From: JAZKAR01 sp040389065
GTDB lineage: Bacteria; Pseudomonadota; Gammaproteobacteria; Burkholderiales; Casimicrobiaceae
DNA length: 64,000 bases
Direction of reading: 5' to 3'
Assembly (NCBI GenBank): GCA_040389065.1
Contig: JAZKAR010000012.1
Span: 62,001-126,000, forward strand
A model generated the notes under the pieces. That model did not search any database, was not told where the DNA came from, and saw only the letters and a program-made list of their open reading frames with translations. Below are positions 1 through 9,004 of the stretch, piece by piece. The position numbers and the translations under genes were made by a program. Positions within the stretch are counted from its first letter, which is position 1. Each line of letters starts with the position of its first letter.

Positions 1-1
1 T

Positions 2-436
2 ATTATTGCACGCCTGGGACGTACCACAATAAAAGGTTTAACCATGATAACCTCTGGCGGTTCAGGCTCTGATGGATTGCCAGGAATAGATGGGCAGAAT
101 GGTCAAGATGCAAGCTGTGACACCCTTACTCATGGTCAAGATGGCAGCTCAGGAAGTAATGGGCGAAACGGCGGTAATGGTCAAAATGCTGGTCTCATTA
201 ATATTTATATGGCAAAGCATAAAAATGATATGGATATTCATTTTATTCAAAAAGGTGGAATAGCAGGCAAAGGCGGCAAAGGCGGCAAGGGGGGGAAAGG
301 CGGCAAAGGAAAATTAGAAAAATGCGGGAATAGAGAGATTACTTTTACTTCGGGTAAAGATGGTAAAGATGGTAAAGATGGCAATGATGGGCAGCCTGGT
401 AGCGATAGTAATTCGCATGGCATGGTTTTTGAATAA
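2..436 (+). CDS. collagen-like glycine-repeat protein (5' end outside window)
   Basis: The reading frame is open from the left edge (residues IIARLGRTTIKGLT precede the first ATG at 44), so this is probably the C-terminal part of a longer gene. The visible 140 or so residues are dominated by Gly-X-Y triplets: a GSDGLPGIDGQNGQDG-type stretch, a GKGGKGGKGG block and a GKDGKDGKDGNDG block, separated by a non-repetitive stretch (INIYMAKHKNDMDIHF). Bacterial collagen-like proteins of this type form triple helices or extended surface stalks. The DNA contains tandem 9-bp units and a run of seven G, so length and frame may vary by slippage. No signal peptide or anchor is visible because the N-terminus is missing. 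Function is not known; the family call is from repeat pattern only. Confidence 0.6.
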   Translation: MIARLGRTTIKGLTMITSGGSGSDGLPGIDGQNGQDASCDTLTHGQDGSSGSNGRNGGNGQNAGLINIYMAKHKNDMDIHFIQKGGIAGKGGKGGKGGKGGKGKLEKCGNREITFTSGKDGKDGKDGNDGQPGSDSNSHGMVFE

Positions 437-832
437 TTTTGTTTGAATTTTATGGTATCTACTTCATATACAAGTTATTATTTCAAAAATGCAAAAAACA
501 ATTATTTTCAAAATTTTATTCTTTAAAACCAAATATTTAATATTTTTTACACCATTAAAAATATTTTCAATATCATCCACATAACGAGTATTAATACAAC
601 ATAAATATTATTTGCAAAAACTAAAAATCATATAAAAACAACATCTTATTTTACAATGAGAAGTTGTTTTTTTCGTAATACAAATCGCTTTTTATAAAGA
701 CATTTGTATAAACACACCTGATAAGCTTCATTTAAAATGTTTAAATTTCTTTTTAAGAAAATTTAAACAATTACTACTGTTTCCATACAACAATATAAAA
801 ATATAATTGAATTTTTTGGGGTAATATTAACA
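437..832. other. AT-rich intergenic stretch
   Basis: About 400 bases, very rich in A and T, between the collagen-like gene and the spermidine-synthase-like gene. There is no convincing gene. A short A/T hairpin-like stretch near 650-670 could be transcription-termination related, but nothing is clear enough to call. The composition matches the gene that follows, suggesting both belong to one acquired block. Confidence 0.5.
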
Positions 833-2920
833 ATGATTGCAAATTTTTTAAAAAAAATTGGTCATATTGAGATCAATATTTTCCTAACAAGCTTTTGTAT
901 TCTTTTCTTTGAGCTTATATGTATTCGCTGGATACCTGCTTATGTTTTTCATTTTGGTTTTTTTTCAAATTATATTTTACTAGCATCCTTTCTTGGGATA
1001 GGAATTGGAATATTAATAGGTGAAAATAAAAATAATTTAATTAAAATTAATTTTCACTCTATTGTGCTTGTCATTGTTTCGATAATAATTTTTTCTCAAT
1101 TAGAAGTAAATTTAAACTCTAATGACATTTTACATTATGCGACCGAAAACCAAGCTCTTAAAATTGAAAACTTTATTTCGCTTCCTATTATTTTTATTCT
1201 TATAACATGTGCCTTCATTCAACTCTCTCGTCCTTTAGGATTTTTACTGCCTAAATTACCTCCTTTAAATGCTTATGCAATAGATATACTAGGAAGCATG
1301 ATTGGTATTATAACTTTTTTTGTATTATCTTATTACTCATTGCCTCCTATCATCTGGTTTTCAATACTTTTTATAGCAACTTCTTTTACCTTTAAAAAAA
1401 CAAATATTATTCCCAATTTTTTCGTTATTTTCTTAACTCTAGCTATTATTTTTATAAGTGGAAAATCTTCCTCCTACGATACTTATTGGTCGCCTTATTA
1501 TAAAGTCACTGGCTTAGCTCATTCAAATGAATACTCTATTAATGTAAATAATATTCCTCATCAAGCAATAAAACCTTATGATAAAAAAGAAAGCTTATAT
1601 CATAAGGTTTATGAAATATTTTCGCAAAATAAATTTAATAATGTACTTATTATTGGAGCAGGTACTGGGTCTGATATTGCTATTGCTTTACATTATGGGG
1701 TAAAACATATAGATGCTGTAGAAATTGACCCCGTTATTTATAATATAGGAAAACGCCTACATCCTGACCATCCTTACCAAGACCGCCGGGTTAATGTACA
1801 TATTAATGATGGGAGAGCATTTTTACAAACAAATCAATCTAAATATGATTTAATTATTTTTGCATTACCTGATTCATTAACCTTACTTACTAGTTTTTCA
1901 AATTTAAGGCTTGAGAGTTTTTTATTAACATTAGAGTCTCTCAAAAAAGCGCATGAAAGCTTAACAAATAAAGGAATTTTAGTTTTATATAATTATTATA
2001 GAAAAGATTGGTTTATCTATAAACTTGCTAGCATGCTTCAATTAATTTCTGGAGAAAAACCTTATGTAACAACATATGGTTCCTGGGGTCGAGCAGCAGT
2101 CTTTATGAGTGGGCCACTTTTAAATACACTAAACCCACAATTAAACATACCCTATAGTGAAAATAATAAACCTCAGATCCAAACTAACCTATATGGCGCT
2201 TATAAACCTATTGTTGGTCAAGGAAGAATGACAGGCAATGTTAATCAACCGCTTGCCACAGATGACTGGCCCTTTATATATATGCGCGCCCCTACAATAC
2301 CTATTGTATATATTATTACATTAGGTACCTTAATGTTAGGAGCATTTTTTTTCATAAAAAAATGCTCTCCTAAGGATGTTTTAAAAAAATTTAATTGGCA
2401 TTTTTTCTTTTTAGGTTCAGCATTTATGATGCTTGAAACACGAAGCTTAGTTTCATTTTCATTATTGTTTGGATCTACGTGGATAGTAAATTCTTTAGTC
2501 TTTTTCTCTATACTATTTAGCGTGCTTCTAGCTATTTTAGTTAATTTAAAATTTAAAACCATTCCAATTAAATTTATTTACTGTTTACTTTTTGTATTTT
2601 TAATAATTAATTATTTTATGCCTACACATATGTTTCTAGCGATACCTATACCGCTACTACGATATGTAGCCTGTAGCACTTTATTTTTCATGCCTATTTT
2701 TCTAGCTAATATTGTATTTAGCCACTCTTTTAAAAATGCAGAGGCGGCTAATATCGCATTTGCATCAAATATGCTAGGGGCAATGGTAGGAGGAGGGTTT
2801 GAGTATCTTGCATTAGCATTTGGCTATCAATCACTTTTACTTATTGTAATAATATTTTATATATTAGCAATTTTTATTAAAAACTCTATGCTAGAAAAAT
2901 CTTTAATACATAATAAATAA
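833..2920 (+). CDS. membrane-embedded spermidine-synthase-like protein
   Basis: A 695-residue protein with hydrophobic N-terminal (about residues 15-210) and C-terminal (about 490-690) regions, each with several membrane segments, around a Rossmann aminopropyltransferase/methyltransferase-like core. In the core I see the nucleotide-binding loop GAGTGSD (275-281), the acidic EIDP (297-300) and NDGRAFL (325-331), as in the SpeE fold. The site that in true spermidine synthases carries the catalytic aspartates (a DSSDP-type motif) reads FALPDS, so polyamine synthesis is doubtful. Membrane SpeE-like proteins of this architecture are widespread but mostly uncharacterised. The gene is much more AT-rich than the clp genes beside it, suggesting transfer. 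Product family is fairly sure, reaction unknown. Confidence 0.75.
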   Translation: MIANFLKKIGHIEINIFLTSFCILFFELICIRWIPAYVFHFGFFSNYILLASFLGIGIGILIGENKNNLIKINFHSIVLVIVSIIIFSQLEVNLNSNDILHYATENQALKIENFISLPIIFILITCAFIQLSRPLGFLLPKLPPLNAYAIDILGSMIGIITFFVLSYYSLPPIIWFSILFIATSFTFKKTNIIPNFFVIFLTLAIIFISGKSSSYDTYWSPYYKVTGLAHSNEYSINVNNIPHQAIKPYDKKESLYHKVYEIFSQNKFNNVLIIGAGTGSDIAIALHYGVKHIDAVEIDPVIYNIGKRLHPDHPYQDRRVNVHINDGRAFLQTNQSKYDLIIFALPDSLTLLTSFSNLRLESFLLTLESLKKAHESLTNKGILVLYNYYRKDWFIYKLASMLQLISGEKPYVTTYGSWGRAAVFMSGPLLNTLNPQLNIPYSENNKPQIQTNLYGAYKPIVGQGRMTGNVNQPLATDDWPFIYMRAPTIPIVYIITLGTLMLGAFFFIKKCSPKDVLKKFNWHFFFLGSAFMMLETRSLVSFSLLFGSTWIVNSLVFFSILFSVLLAILVNLKFKTIPIKFIYCLLFVFLIINYFMPTHMFLAIPIPLLRYVACSTLFFMPIFLANIVFSHSFKNAEAANIAFASNMLGAMVGGGFEYLALAFGYQSLLLIVIIFYILAIFIKNSMLEKSLIHNK

Positions 2921-2925
2921 ACAAA

Positions 2926-2957
2926 ATGACGTGTAAATAAAATTACTTACACGCCAT
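2926..2957. terminator. hairpin between convergent genes
   Basis: An 11-bp stem (ATGACGTGTAA with TTACACGCCAT, one mismatch) with a short AT loop lies between the stop of the spermidine-synthase-like gene and the end of clpA, which converge here. Its A/T-rich flanks on both sides suit a bidirectional terminator. Confidence 0.5.
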
Positions 2958-2993
2958 TAGAAAATTATTTTACTTATACTTACATTTAAAATT

Positions 2994-5330
2994 TTACTTA
3001 TCTAGCTCACTATTATCTTCAGTTGTTTTAACACCCCATTCCCATATCACTAACTTGCTTTCTTTATCCCAATCAGCAAGTACACTTCCACCCTGCGCAA
3101 GTCGACCAAATAGAACTTCATCAGCTAAAGGCTTGCGCAGACGCTGTTGGATTAAACGTTGCATAGGACGCGCCCCCATAAGAGCATCAAAACCATCATG
3201 CGCCAGCGCTTCACGTAAAGCTGGGGTAGTTGAAAACTTAACATTATTTTTTAATAGCTGGCTAGCTAATTCTTCAAGATATTTATCAACCACCTTCATT
3301 ACAATTTCAGTTGATAATGGCTGAAATTGAATAGTTTGATCAAGTCGATTTCTAAATTCAGGGCTAAACGTTTTTTCAATCGCTTGCTGCTGATCACTAG
3401 CATGCTTATTAGTAGCAAAGCCCATGGGTTTTTGTGACCACGAAGCTGCACCTGCATTCGTTGTCATAATCAGCACCACATGCCGAAAGCTTACTTTTCG
3501 GCTGTTGTGATCGGTTAGCATTCCATCATCCATAACCTGGAGAAGAATATTAAAAATATCTGGATGCGCTTTTTCAATTTCATCAAGCAGCACTACACAA
3601 TGAGGTGTTTTATGAACAAGCTCTGTTAATTGCCCTCCTTGTTCAAATCCTACATAACCCGGAGGCGCACCAATTAGCCGAGAAACAGCATGCTTTTCCA
3701 TATACTCTGACATATCAAAGCGCAATAAAGGCATGTTCATTGATTGAGCTAACTGCCTTGCCAACTCTGTTTTTCCTACGCCTGTTGGCCCTGCAAATAA
3801 AAAGCTTCCTGTCGGTTTGCGAGGGTCGGCTAATCCGCTGCGTGAAAGTTTTAACACACCTACTAATGCTTCAATTGCAGGTGTTTGCCCATAAATATGA
3901 GTCTTTAAATCTTGCTCTAAATTTAATAAAAGAGTGCGTTCATCTAAAGTCACTTGTCCTACAGGTAAACCAGACATTTTAGCTACTACTGTTTCAATAT
4001 CATGCCCATTTAACTGCTTACGACGCTTGCGTGTTGGTTTCAACTGCTCCATAGCGCCTGCTTCGTCTAACACATCAATGGCTTTATCAGGCAAGTGTCT
4101 TTCTCGTAAATAGCGCACAGATAGCTCGACTGCACTTTGTAAAGCCGACTCTTGAAATCGTACGCCGTGATGCGTTTCAAGTTGGGGCTTTATGCCCTTT
4201 AGAATTTGTAATACTTCGCTCTCAGAAGGTTCAGGCACATCTATTTTTTGAAACCGACGGGCCAATGCTTGATCACGCTCAAATACTTGCCGATGCTCTG
4301 TAAAGGTTGTAGCTCCCATGCATTTTAGACGACCGCTACTTAATGCTGGCTTAAGCAAATTAGAGGCATCTAATGCACCGCCTGACGTTGCTCCTGCACC
4401 TATCATCGTATGAATTTCATCGATAAATAAAATAGCACCGCCCTCATGCGTCATTAACGCATCAAGTAATTGTTTTAAGCGCTGCTCAAAATCACCTCGA
4501 TACTTGGTGCCTGCTAGTAAGGCACCCATATCAAGAGAGTAAACTGTCATTCCTTTTAAAACATCAGGAACCTCGCCAGCGACTAAACGATGCGCTAAAC
4601 CTTCAGCAAGCGCCGTTTTTCCCACGCCCGCTTCGCCGACTAATAAAGGATTATTCTTACGACGGCGGCATAATACCTGTAAAACACGCTCGATCTCATT
4701 TTCACGCCCAATCAAGGGATCAAGTTTACCCTCAGCAGCTAAGGCATTCAAATTCATAGCATACTGAGTAAGGGGAGCTAAGGCTGAAGCAGTAGAGGCC
4801 TGGCTTAAATCTTCAGAATCAGGGCGAGTTCCATTAAACTTTTCATCTGCCCCCGCACCTTCTGGCTCGGGTTGGAAATTAGGAGGCCTAACATCTTGTC
4901 GTTTAGCAATGCCATGAGAAATATAATTCAATACATCAAGCTTAGTTAAGCCTTGCTGATGTAAAAAATAGGCAGCATAAGATTCTTTTTCATTCAAAAT
5001 CGCAACAAGAACACTTTGAGCAGTGACCTCTTTGCGACCAGAAGACTGAATTTGCAAAATTGCGCGTTGAATAACCCGCTGAAATCCTTCTGTAGGCTGT
5101 ACTTCAGCCTCATACTCAGCAGGAACAACAGGGGTATGTCCATCGATAAAATCGATTAACTCATAGCGTAATTTAGGAACGTCGACTGCACACGCAATTA
5201 AGGTATTGGTTGCCACTTTATGACTTAGCAATGCAAGCAATAAGTGTTCAACTGTTAAAAACTCATGGCGACGCTGCCGTGCATCGGCAAAGGCCAGTTG
5301 TAAGCAGACTTCTAAATCCTGTGCGATCAT
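2994..5330 (-). CDS. clpA: ATP-dependent Clp protease ATP-binding subunit ClpA
   Basis: A 778-residue HSP100 unfoldase that feeds substrates to ClpP in the cytoplasm. Visible features: Clp N-domain repeats (about 1-145), a first AAA+ module with Walker A GEAGVGKT (232-239) and Walker B ILFIDE (about 300-305), and a second with Walker A GPTGVGKT (514-521) and LLDE (about 581-584). The loop that docks on ClpP reads MGF in place of the E. coli IGL, still compatible with the IGL/IGF type. Length is close to the usual 750-780. The gene follows clpS by five bases, the standard clpSA operon, so N-end-rule substrates would be delivered to it by ClpS. No clpP is in the window. Identification is firm. 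Confidence 0.97.
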   Translation of the reverse strand: MIAQDLEVCLQLAFADARQRRHEFLTVEHLLLALLSHKVATNTLIACAVDVPKLRYELIDFIDGHTPVVPAEYEAEVQPTEGFQRVIQRAILQIQSSGRKEVTAQSVLVAILNEKESYAAYFLHQQGLTKLDVLNYISHGIAKRQDVRPPNFQPEPEGAGADEKFNGTRPDSEDLSQASTASALAPLTQYAMNLNALAAEGKLDPLIGRENEIERVLQVLCRRRKNNPLLVGEAGVGKTALAEGLAHRLVAGEVPDVLKGMTVYSLDMGALLAGTKYRGDFEQRLKQLLDALMTHEGGAILFIDEIHTMIGAGATSGGALDASNLLKPALSSGRLKCMGATTFTEHRQVFERDQALARRFQKIDVPEPSESEVLQILKGIKPQLETHHGVRFQESALQSAVELSVRYLRERHLPDKAIDVLDEAGAMEQLKPTRKRRKQLNGHDIETVVAKMSGLPVGQVTLDERTLLLNLEQDLKTHIYGQTPAIEALVGVLKLSRSGLADPRKPTGSFLFAGPTGVGKTELARQLAQSMNMPLLRFDMSEYMEKHAVSRLIGAPPGYVGFEQGGQLTELVHKTPHCVVLLDEIEKAHPDIFNILLQVMDDGMLTDHNSRKVSFRHVVLIMTTNAGAASWSQKPMGFATNKHASDQQQAIEKTFSPEFRNRLDQTIQFQPLSTEIVMKVVDKYLEELASQLLKNNVKFSTTPALREALAHDGFDALMGARPMQRLIQQRLRKPLADEVLFGRLAQGGSVLADWDKESKLVIWEWGVKTTEDNSELDK

Positions 5331-5335
5331 ACGAG

Positions 5336-5674
5336 CTATTCCCCACCCATGCCTTTATTGGGAGCAGCAGGCTCAACCCGACAATGCAAAGGGTATTGCT
5401 GTTGCTCCGCCAATTCCTGAACCCGATTCGCTTTTGTTCGCGCGACATCTAGCGTATAAGTCCCACATACTGCTCCACCACGTTGATGCACTTCTAACAT
5501 AATTGTAGTGGCTCGTGCTTCATCCATAAAAAAAATAGATTTCAACACATGTACAACAAATTCCATCGGTGTGTAATCATCATTAAGCATGACCACATCA
5601 TAAAAAGAAGGCGGTTTTGTTTTTTCCGCAGATTCTGTTCGTTCTTTTTCAAGTTGTTCCGCCATATTATGCAA
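5336..5674 (-). CDS. clpS: ATP-dependent Clp protease adaptor ClpS
   Basis: A 112-residue adaptor that binds N-degron (N-end rule) substrates and loads them onto ClpA. The conserved core is visible: VVMLNDDYTPMEFVV (substrate pocket), the following FFMDEARATTIMLEVHQRG helix and the TYTLDVARTKA segment. The N-terminal 25 residues are a charged flexible extension, typical for the family. A second in-frame ATG three codons downstream (5665) is an equally possible start. Five bases separate it from clpA, so the two are cotranscribed. Confidence 0.96.
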   Translation of the reverse strand: MHNMAEQLEKERTESAEKTKPPSFYDVVMLNDDYTPMEFVVHVLKSIFFMDEARATTIMLEVHQRGGAVCGTYTLDVARTKANRVQELAEQQQYPLHCRVEPAAPNKGMGGE

Positions 5675-5725
5675 CCTAACGGATAGAAATAAGAAAATTA
5701 ATGGGTTTAATAAATAAGTACTGAA

Positions 5726-6127
5726 TCATTCAGCAGGCTTATCTAAATTGCTTGAATATCGAAACTTTTGAAATAGCAGCATTAATAGCACACCGAAAGC
5801 TATACCTCCTGAATTTGCGCATAAATCCAATACATCGCGCTCACGACCAGGGCTTACTATCGGCTGAAAAACTTCTATTAATGCACCCATAACCCAGAGC
5901 GAAACTACCACTCGCCACCATGTAACCACCTGCTTTCTACGATAAGAAAATAAGAAAGCAAATGTGAGAAGCATATAAGCTGATGCATGAATAAACTTAT
6001 CATTGCCTGGCAGATGAAGGGCATTTACATCTTTAGGCGGTAAAAATGAGCCTATCACAATCCCTGCTAACAAACCATAGGCTATGACCTTTTGAAACTT
6101 TAAAAGCCAGGCGATCATTCTACTCAT
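5726..6127 (-). CDS. VanZ-like membrane protein
   Basis: A 133-residue protein with about four membrane segments. The pattern NDKFIHASAYMLLTF, followed by GALIEVFQPIVSPGRERDVLDLCANSGG, matches the VanZ-like family (the HxxxY and ExxQ...GR..D..D...N..G signature). VanZ gives low-level teicoplanin resistance in enterococci, but the role of the small proteobacterial members is not established. Its ATG overlaps the TAA of grxD by one base (TAATG), so it is translationally coupled downstream of the glutaredoxin. Confidence 0.8.
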   Translation of the reverse strand: MSRMIAWLLKFQKVIAYGLLAGIVIGSFLPPKDVNALHLPGNDKFIHASAYMLLTFAFLFSYRRKQVVTWWRVVVSLWVMGALIEVFQPIVSPGRERDVLDLCANSGGIAFGVLLMLLFQKFRYSSNLDKPAE

Positions 6128-6459
6128 TACGCAGATATCGCTGCTGTACGCACAGGCTCAAGCAATGTTTGCAACTCACCGGTTGAATCCATTTCCCGCA
6201 TAATATCGCAGCCTCCAATAAATTCCCCTTTTACGTACAATTGAGGAAATGTAGGCCATTGAGCGTATTCTTTTGCACCTTGGCGAATATCTGCATCCAT
6301 GAGTATATTTACTGAATAGAATTTGTCTATCCCATTTTTCTTTAGTAACTGTACTGCTGTTGAAGAAAATCCGCATTGAGGAAACTGGGGTGTTCCTTTC
6401 ATAAATAATACAACGGGATGTGCTGTTACTTGATCGTGAATGTGCGCTTGTATATCCAT
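6127..6459 (-). CDS. grxD: monothiol glutaredoxin, Grx4 family
   Basis: A 110-residue CGFS-type glutaredoxin that carries [2Fe-2S] clusters with glutathione and takes part in Fe-S delivery in the cytoplasm. The active site is KGTPQFPQCGFS, with the WPTFPQLYVKGEFIGGCDIM segment that forms the glutathione/cluster pocket. I chose the ATG at 6459 because AAGGA lies about ten bases upstream and homologues begin there (MDIQ...); a further upstream in-frame ATG at 6492 has no ribosome site. It is followed directly by the VanZ-like gene. Confidence 0.95.
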   Translation of the reverse strand: MDIQAHIHDQVTAHPVVLFMKGTPQFPQCGFSSTAVQLLKKNGIDKFYSVNILMDADIRQGAKEYAQWPTFPQLYVKGEFIGGCDIMREMDSTGELQTLLEPVRTAAISA

Positions 6460-6650
6460 AATGATTAAATCCTTAATGACATGATAACTCATAACGTAAA
6501 TTGTAACATTTAGGCACGTAAAACCCTATTTTTTGATTTACCGAGACTGGCATCAACCAATTTTTCCAACCTATAATAGCCTCTTGGCAACCTACGCTTT
6601 TATCTTGTGTAAGCATACGTAAATTTCAAGCATATTCTTACTTTTGATCA

Positions 6651-8177
6651 CTAAGATTTTGACGAAGGTGCGAGTGAAATTCGGAAAAAATAAGCAGCTC
6701 CAACCAATATGCCTAGAGGAATGACTCCCCACCAGGCCCAATTTACGCGCCAAATTAACGTTAATACATATAAAAACGTCGACCCATAAATAAAGAAAAT
6801 ACTAATAATTTCTGCTAATGGTGAACGAGGCAATCGCTGGTAAAACCCTTGCACAGAAGCTAAAGGAAGTGTCATCCATAGTTGTATCCGAGAACTTAAT
6901 ACAATGGTAGTTGTCGCAATTCCCAAAAAGCTACAGGCAACCTTTAAACCTGCTACTGCGGCAGTTATTAACGCTAATATAACCGTTACAAGCACAAACG
7001 GTGTAACGATCACTCCCCATTTGCTATCACGTAGCGTCCAGCGCACGTAGGGTGCCATCGTATACCAAGGAGCGCCACTTTCTACTGACATTGATAGCCA
7101 GCACAAACGAGAAGCCATTAAGCTCCCCAATACGACCCAACCTAAACATAAAAGCGAAATCATTTCAAGATTTTTAGTGTTATATACCCCTACTAAGATA
7201 AGAGGCAGCACTTGAGCAGCATCTAGCAATATTTCTGAACTAATACGCGGATCACGCCGCAGCATACGCCATTCTTTTAAAAACAGAACTTGGATATTGT
7301 TTTCGTTAAAACGCTTTAATAACGCTCTATTATGTGACTTCATTTTGCCGAGCAATTGCTGCTGCATAACAAAAAGTTGCTCACCCCAATAGCAATCAGT
7401 CATGATAAAAAAAAGCGTTACGATACTTACTAATACCCCCAAAGAAACTCTATCGCCCAATGCCAAGCGCATCATGCTTTGAAGCCAACCCGTTTGCTTC
7501 CACCACCCTTCCGATACAATACTTTGCTCTATCACTTGCCAGGCTAACTGAACAAAGGTTGGTTTTAGTACAGGAATGACAGCTAACGAAAGTAGTAAAA
7601 CGCTTGCTCCGCTCCCTAAAAATTGGAAGAACCGCCGCGCCTGACTTGCCCCAAACAACTTAAAGCTTCCCACAACAACCGCTAAACCTAATAATGTAAA
7701 TAAAAGTGCAAAAGACGGCAGCCATATAAAAAAAGCAAACCCTGCGGGTTGACCATAAAATATAAGTGCTATGGCTAGGGGCATATAGAAAAACCCCATA
7801 TAGAGCGTGCTATAAAGCGCAATATTTAAAACGGAGGAACGCCCAAGCACCTTGTGCGAAAGAGGTGCAAGAAAATACTGTTTAAGCATGTTGGGCTGTG
7901 ATAAATAACGCAATAGCGTTTGAATGGTACGAGAAAAACAAGCACCTGCAACGACTAGCATCAACCCTGCCAATGCAGACCATATGAAAACATTAGGAAA
8001 ACGCATCCAATATTTAACCATTGAAAAAGCCATATATTGGGAAAGCGCAAACACACTAAGAAAAATCCAACTTCGCGCCCACCGATGATGCGCCAAATTC
8101 CGCCATATCAATAATAGCTGCCATCCGACCAACCATAAAGTTTTACCTGGAGGAAACATACGCAAGAGCCGGATCAT
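6651..8177 (-). CDS. ABC transporter permease (EcsB/ABC-2-like)
   Basis: About 508 residues, almost entirely hydrophobic with roughly ten or more membrane segments and no ATP-binding motifs. It lies 53 bases after the ABC ATPase gene on the same strand, so it is most likely the membrane half of that transporter. The start at 8177 is preferred because GAGG stands six bases upstream; an in-frame ATG at 8192 has no such site. A basic tryptophan-rich cytosolic loop (FLKEWRMLRRDPRISSEI) resembles EcsB-type permeases. Substrate is unknown; the position after ksgA does not reveal one. Confidence 0.7.
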   Translation of the reverse strand: MIRLLRMFPPGKTLWLVGWQLLLIWRNLAHHRWARSWIFLSVFALSQYMAFSMVKYWMRFPNVFIWSALAGLMLVVAGACFSRTIQTLLRYLSQPNMLKQYFLAPLSHKVLGRSSVLNIALYSTLYMGFFYMPLAIALIFYGQPAGFAFFIWLPSFALLFTLLGLAVVVGSFKLFGASQARRFFQFLGSGASVLLLSLAVIPVLKPTFVQLAWQVIEQSIVSEGWWKQTGWLQSMMRLALGDRVSLGVLVSIVTLFFIMTDCYWGEQLFVMQQQLLGKMKSHNRALLKRFNENNIQVLFLKEWRMLRRDPRISSEILLDAAQVLPLILVGVYNTKNLEMISLLCLGWVVLGSLMASRLCWLSMSVESGAPWYTMAPYVRWTLRDSKWGVIVTPFVLVTVILALITAAVAGLKVACSFLGIATTTIVLSSRIQLWMTLPLASVQGFYQRLPRSPLAEIISIFFIYGSTFLYVLTLIWRVNWAWWGVIPLGILVGAAYFFRISLAPSSKS

Positions 8178-8230
8178 TTTTAACCTCACCATCCAGGTAA
8201 ATTTTATGTTTATGAGTGTTTGCTAGTTGT

Positions 8231-9004
8231 TTAAGAATCCCCTCTAGCGGTACATTCTAAAAAGAACTGCTCTAACGTCATCGACTCATATTCAGCACGC
8301 TTAAGCTTTAAGTCTTCAAATTTACCCAGCGCAATTAAATGCCCTTTGTGTAACAACGCCAGCCGATCTGCCCACCGTTCTGCCATATCTAAAATATGCG
8401 TCGTAAACACTACCGCCATGCCATCCTCTTTAGCACGCGCAGCCAATAATTGTTTGACATCATGGGCAGCATGAGCATCTAGCCCAGTTAAAGGTTCATC
8501 TAGCATCAATAATTCTGGTCGATGAATAAGACCTGCAGCAAAAGCAAGTTTTTGCTGCATACCTCGTGAAAGCGTTTCAGTATAGCGATCACGCATTGTC
8601 CATAAATCGAGATAACGCAATAACTCTTCTGCCTCTTTCCAAGCAACATCCGCTTTCATTCCCCATAACCCTGCCATAAACTCTAAATATTCTAAGGGTG
8701 TAAGTTTTGGGTATAACAACGGGTCATCAGGCAAATAAGCCAATCGCTTTTTAACTTCAAGAGCATTCTGATGTTGAGCGTACCCACTAACCCATATTTC
8801 GCCGCTTGAAGGATGCTCTAAGCCCGCAATCATTTTTAAGGTTGTCGTTTTACCTGCACCATTAGGCCCTAACAGTGCAAAAAGTTCTCCGGGATACACA
8901 TCAAAACTTAATGAATCAACGATAACTTCTGATCCATAAAGCTTTTTAAGTTGCTTAACTTGCAGGCAAGGAGCAAGTGTGTTTTCAGAAGATTCCATCG
9001 TCAT
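8231..9004 (-). CDS. ABC transporter ATP-binding protein (EcsA/CcmA-like)
   Basis: A 257-residue ATPase with Walker A GPNGAGKTT, signature LSRGMQQKL, Walker B LLMLDEP and the switch histidine in TTHILD, all in normal order. It resembles the ABC-2 export class (EcsA, CcmA). The start codon overlaps the ksgA stop by four bases (ATGA), making it the fourth member of the rnfB-pdxA-ksgA chain, and the permease follows. It presumably energises that permease; the transported molecule cannot be told from sequence. Confidence 0.9.
   Translation of the reverse strand: MTMESSENTLAPCLQVKQLKKLYGSEVIVDSLSFDVYPGELFALLGPNGAGKTTTLKMIAGLEHPSSGEIWVSGYAQHQNALEVKKRLAYLPDDPLLYPKLTPLEYLEFMAGLWGMKADVAWKEAEELLRYLDLWTMRDRYTETLSRGMQQKLAFAAGLIHRPELLMLDEPLTGLDAHAAHDVKQLLAARAKEDGMAVVFTTHILDMAERWADRLALLHKGHLIALGKFEDLKLKRAEYESMTLEQFFLECTARGDS

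Noticed and set aside
5263..5448. Alternative minus-strand frame across the clpS/clpA junction
   Set aside because: Overlaps the conserved ends of both real genes in another frame.
3055..5452. Plus-strand open frames of 80-125 codons within clpA/clpS
   Set aside because: They lie antisense to strongly conserved clpA and clpS, have no ribosome sites and no recognisable family pattern.
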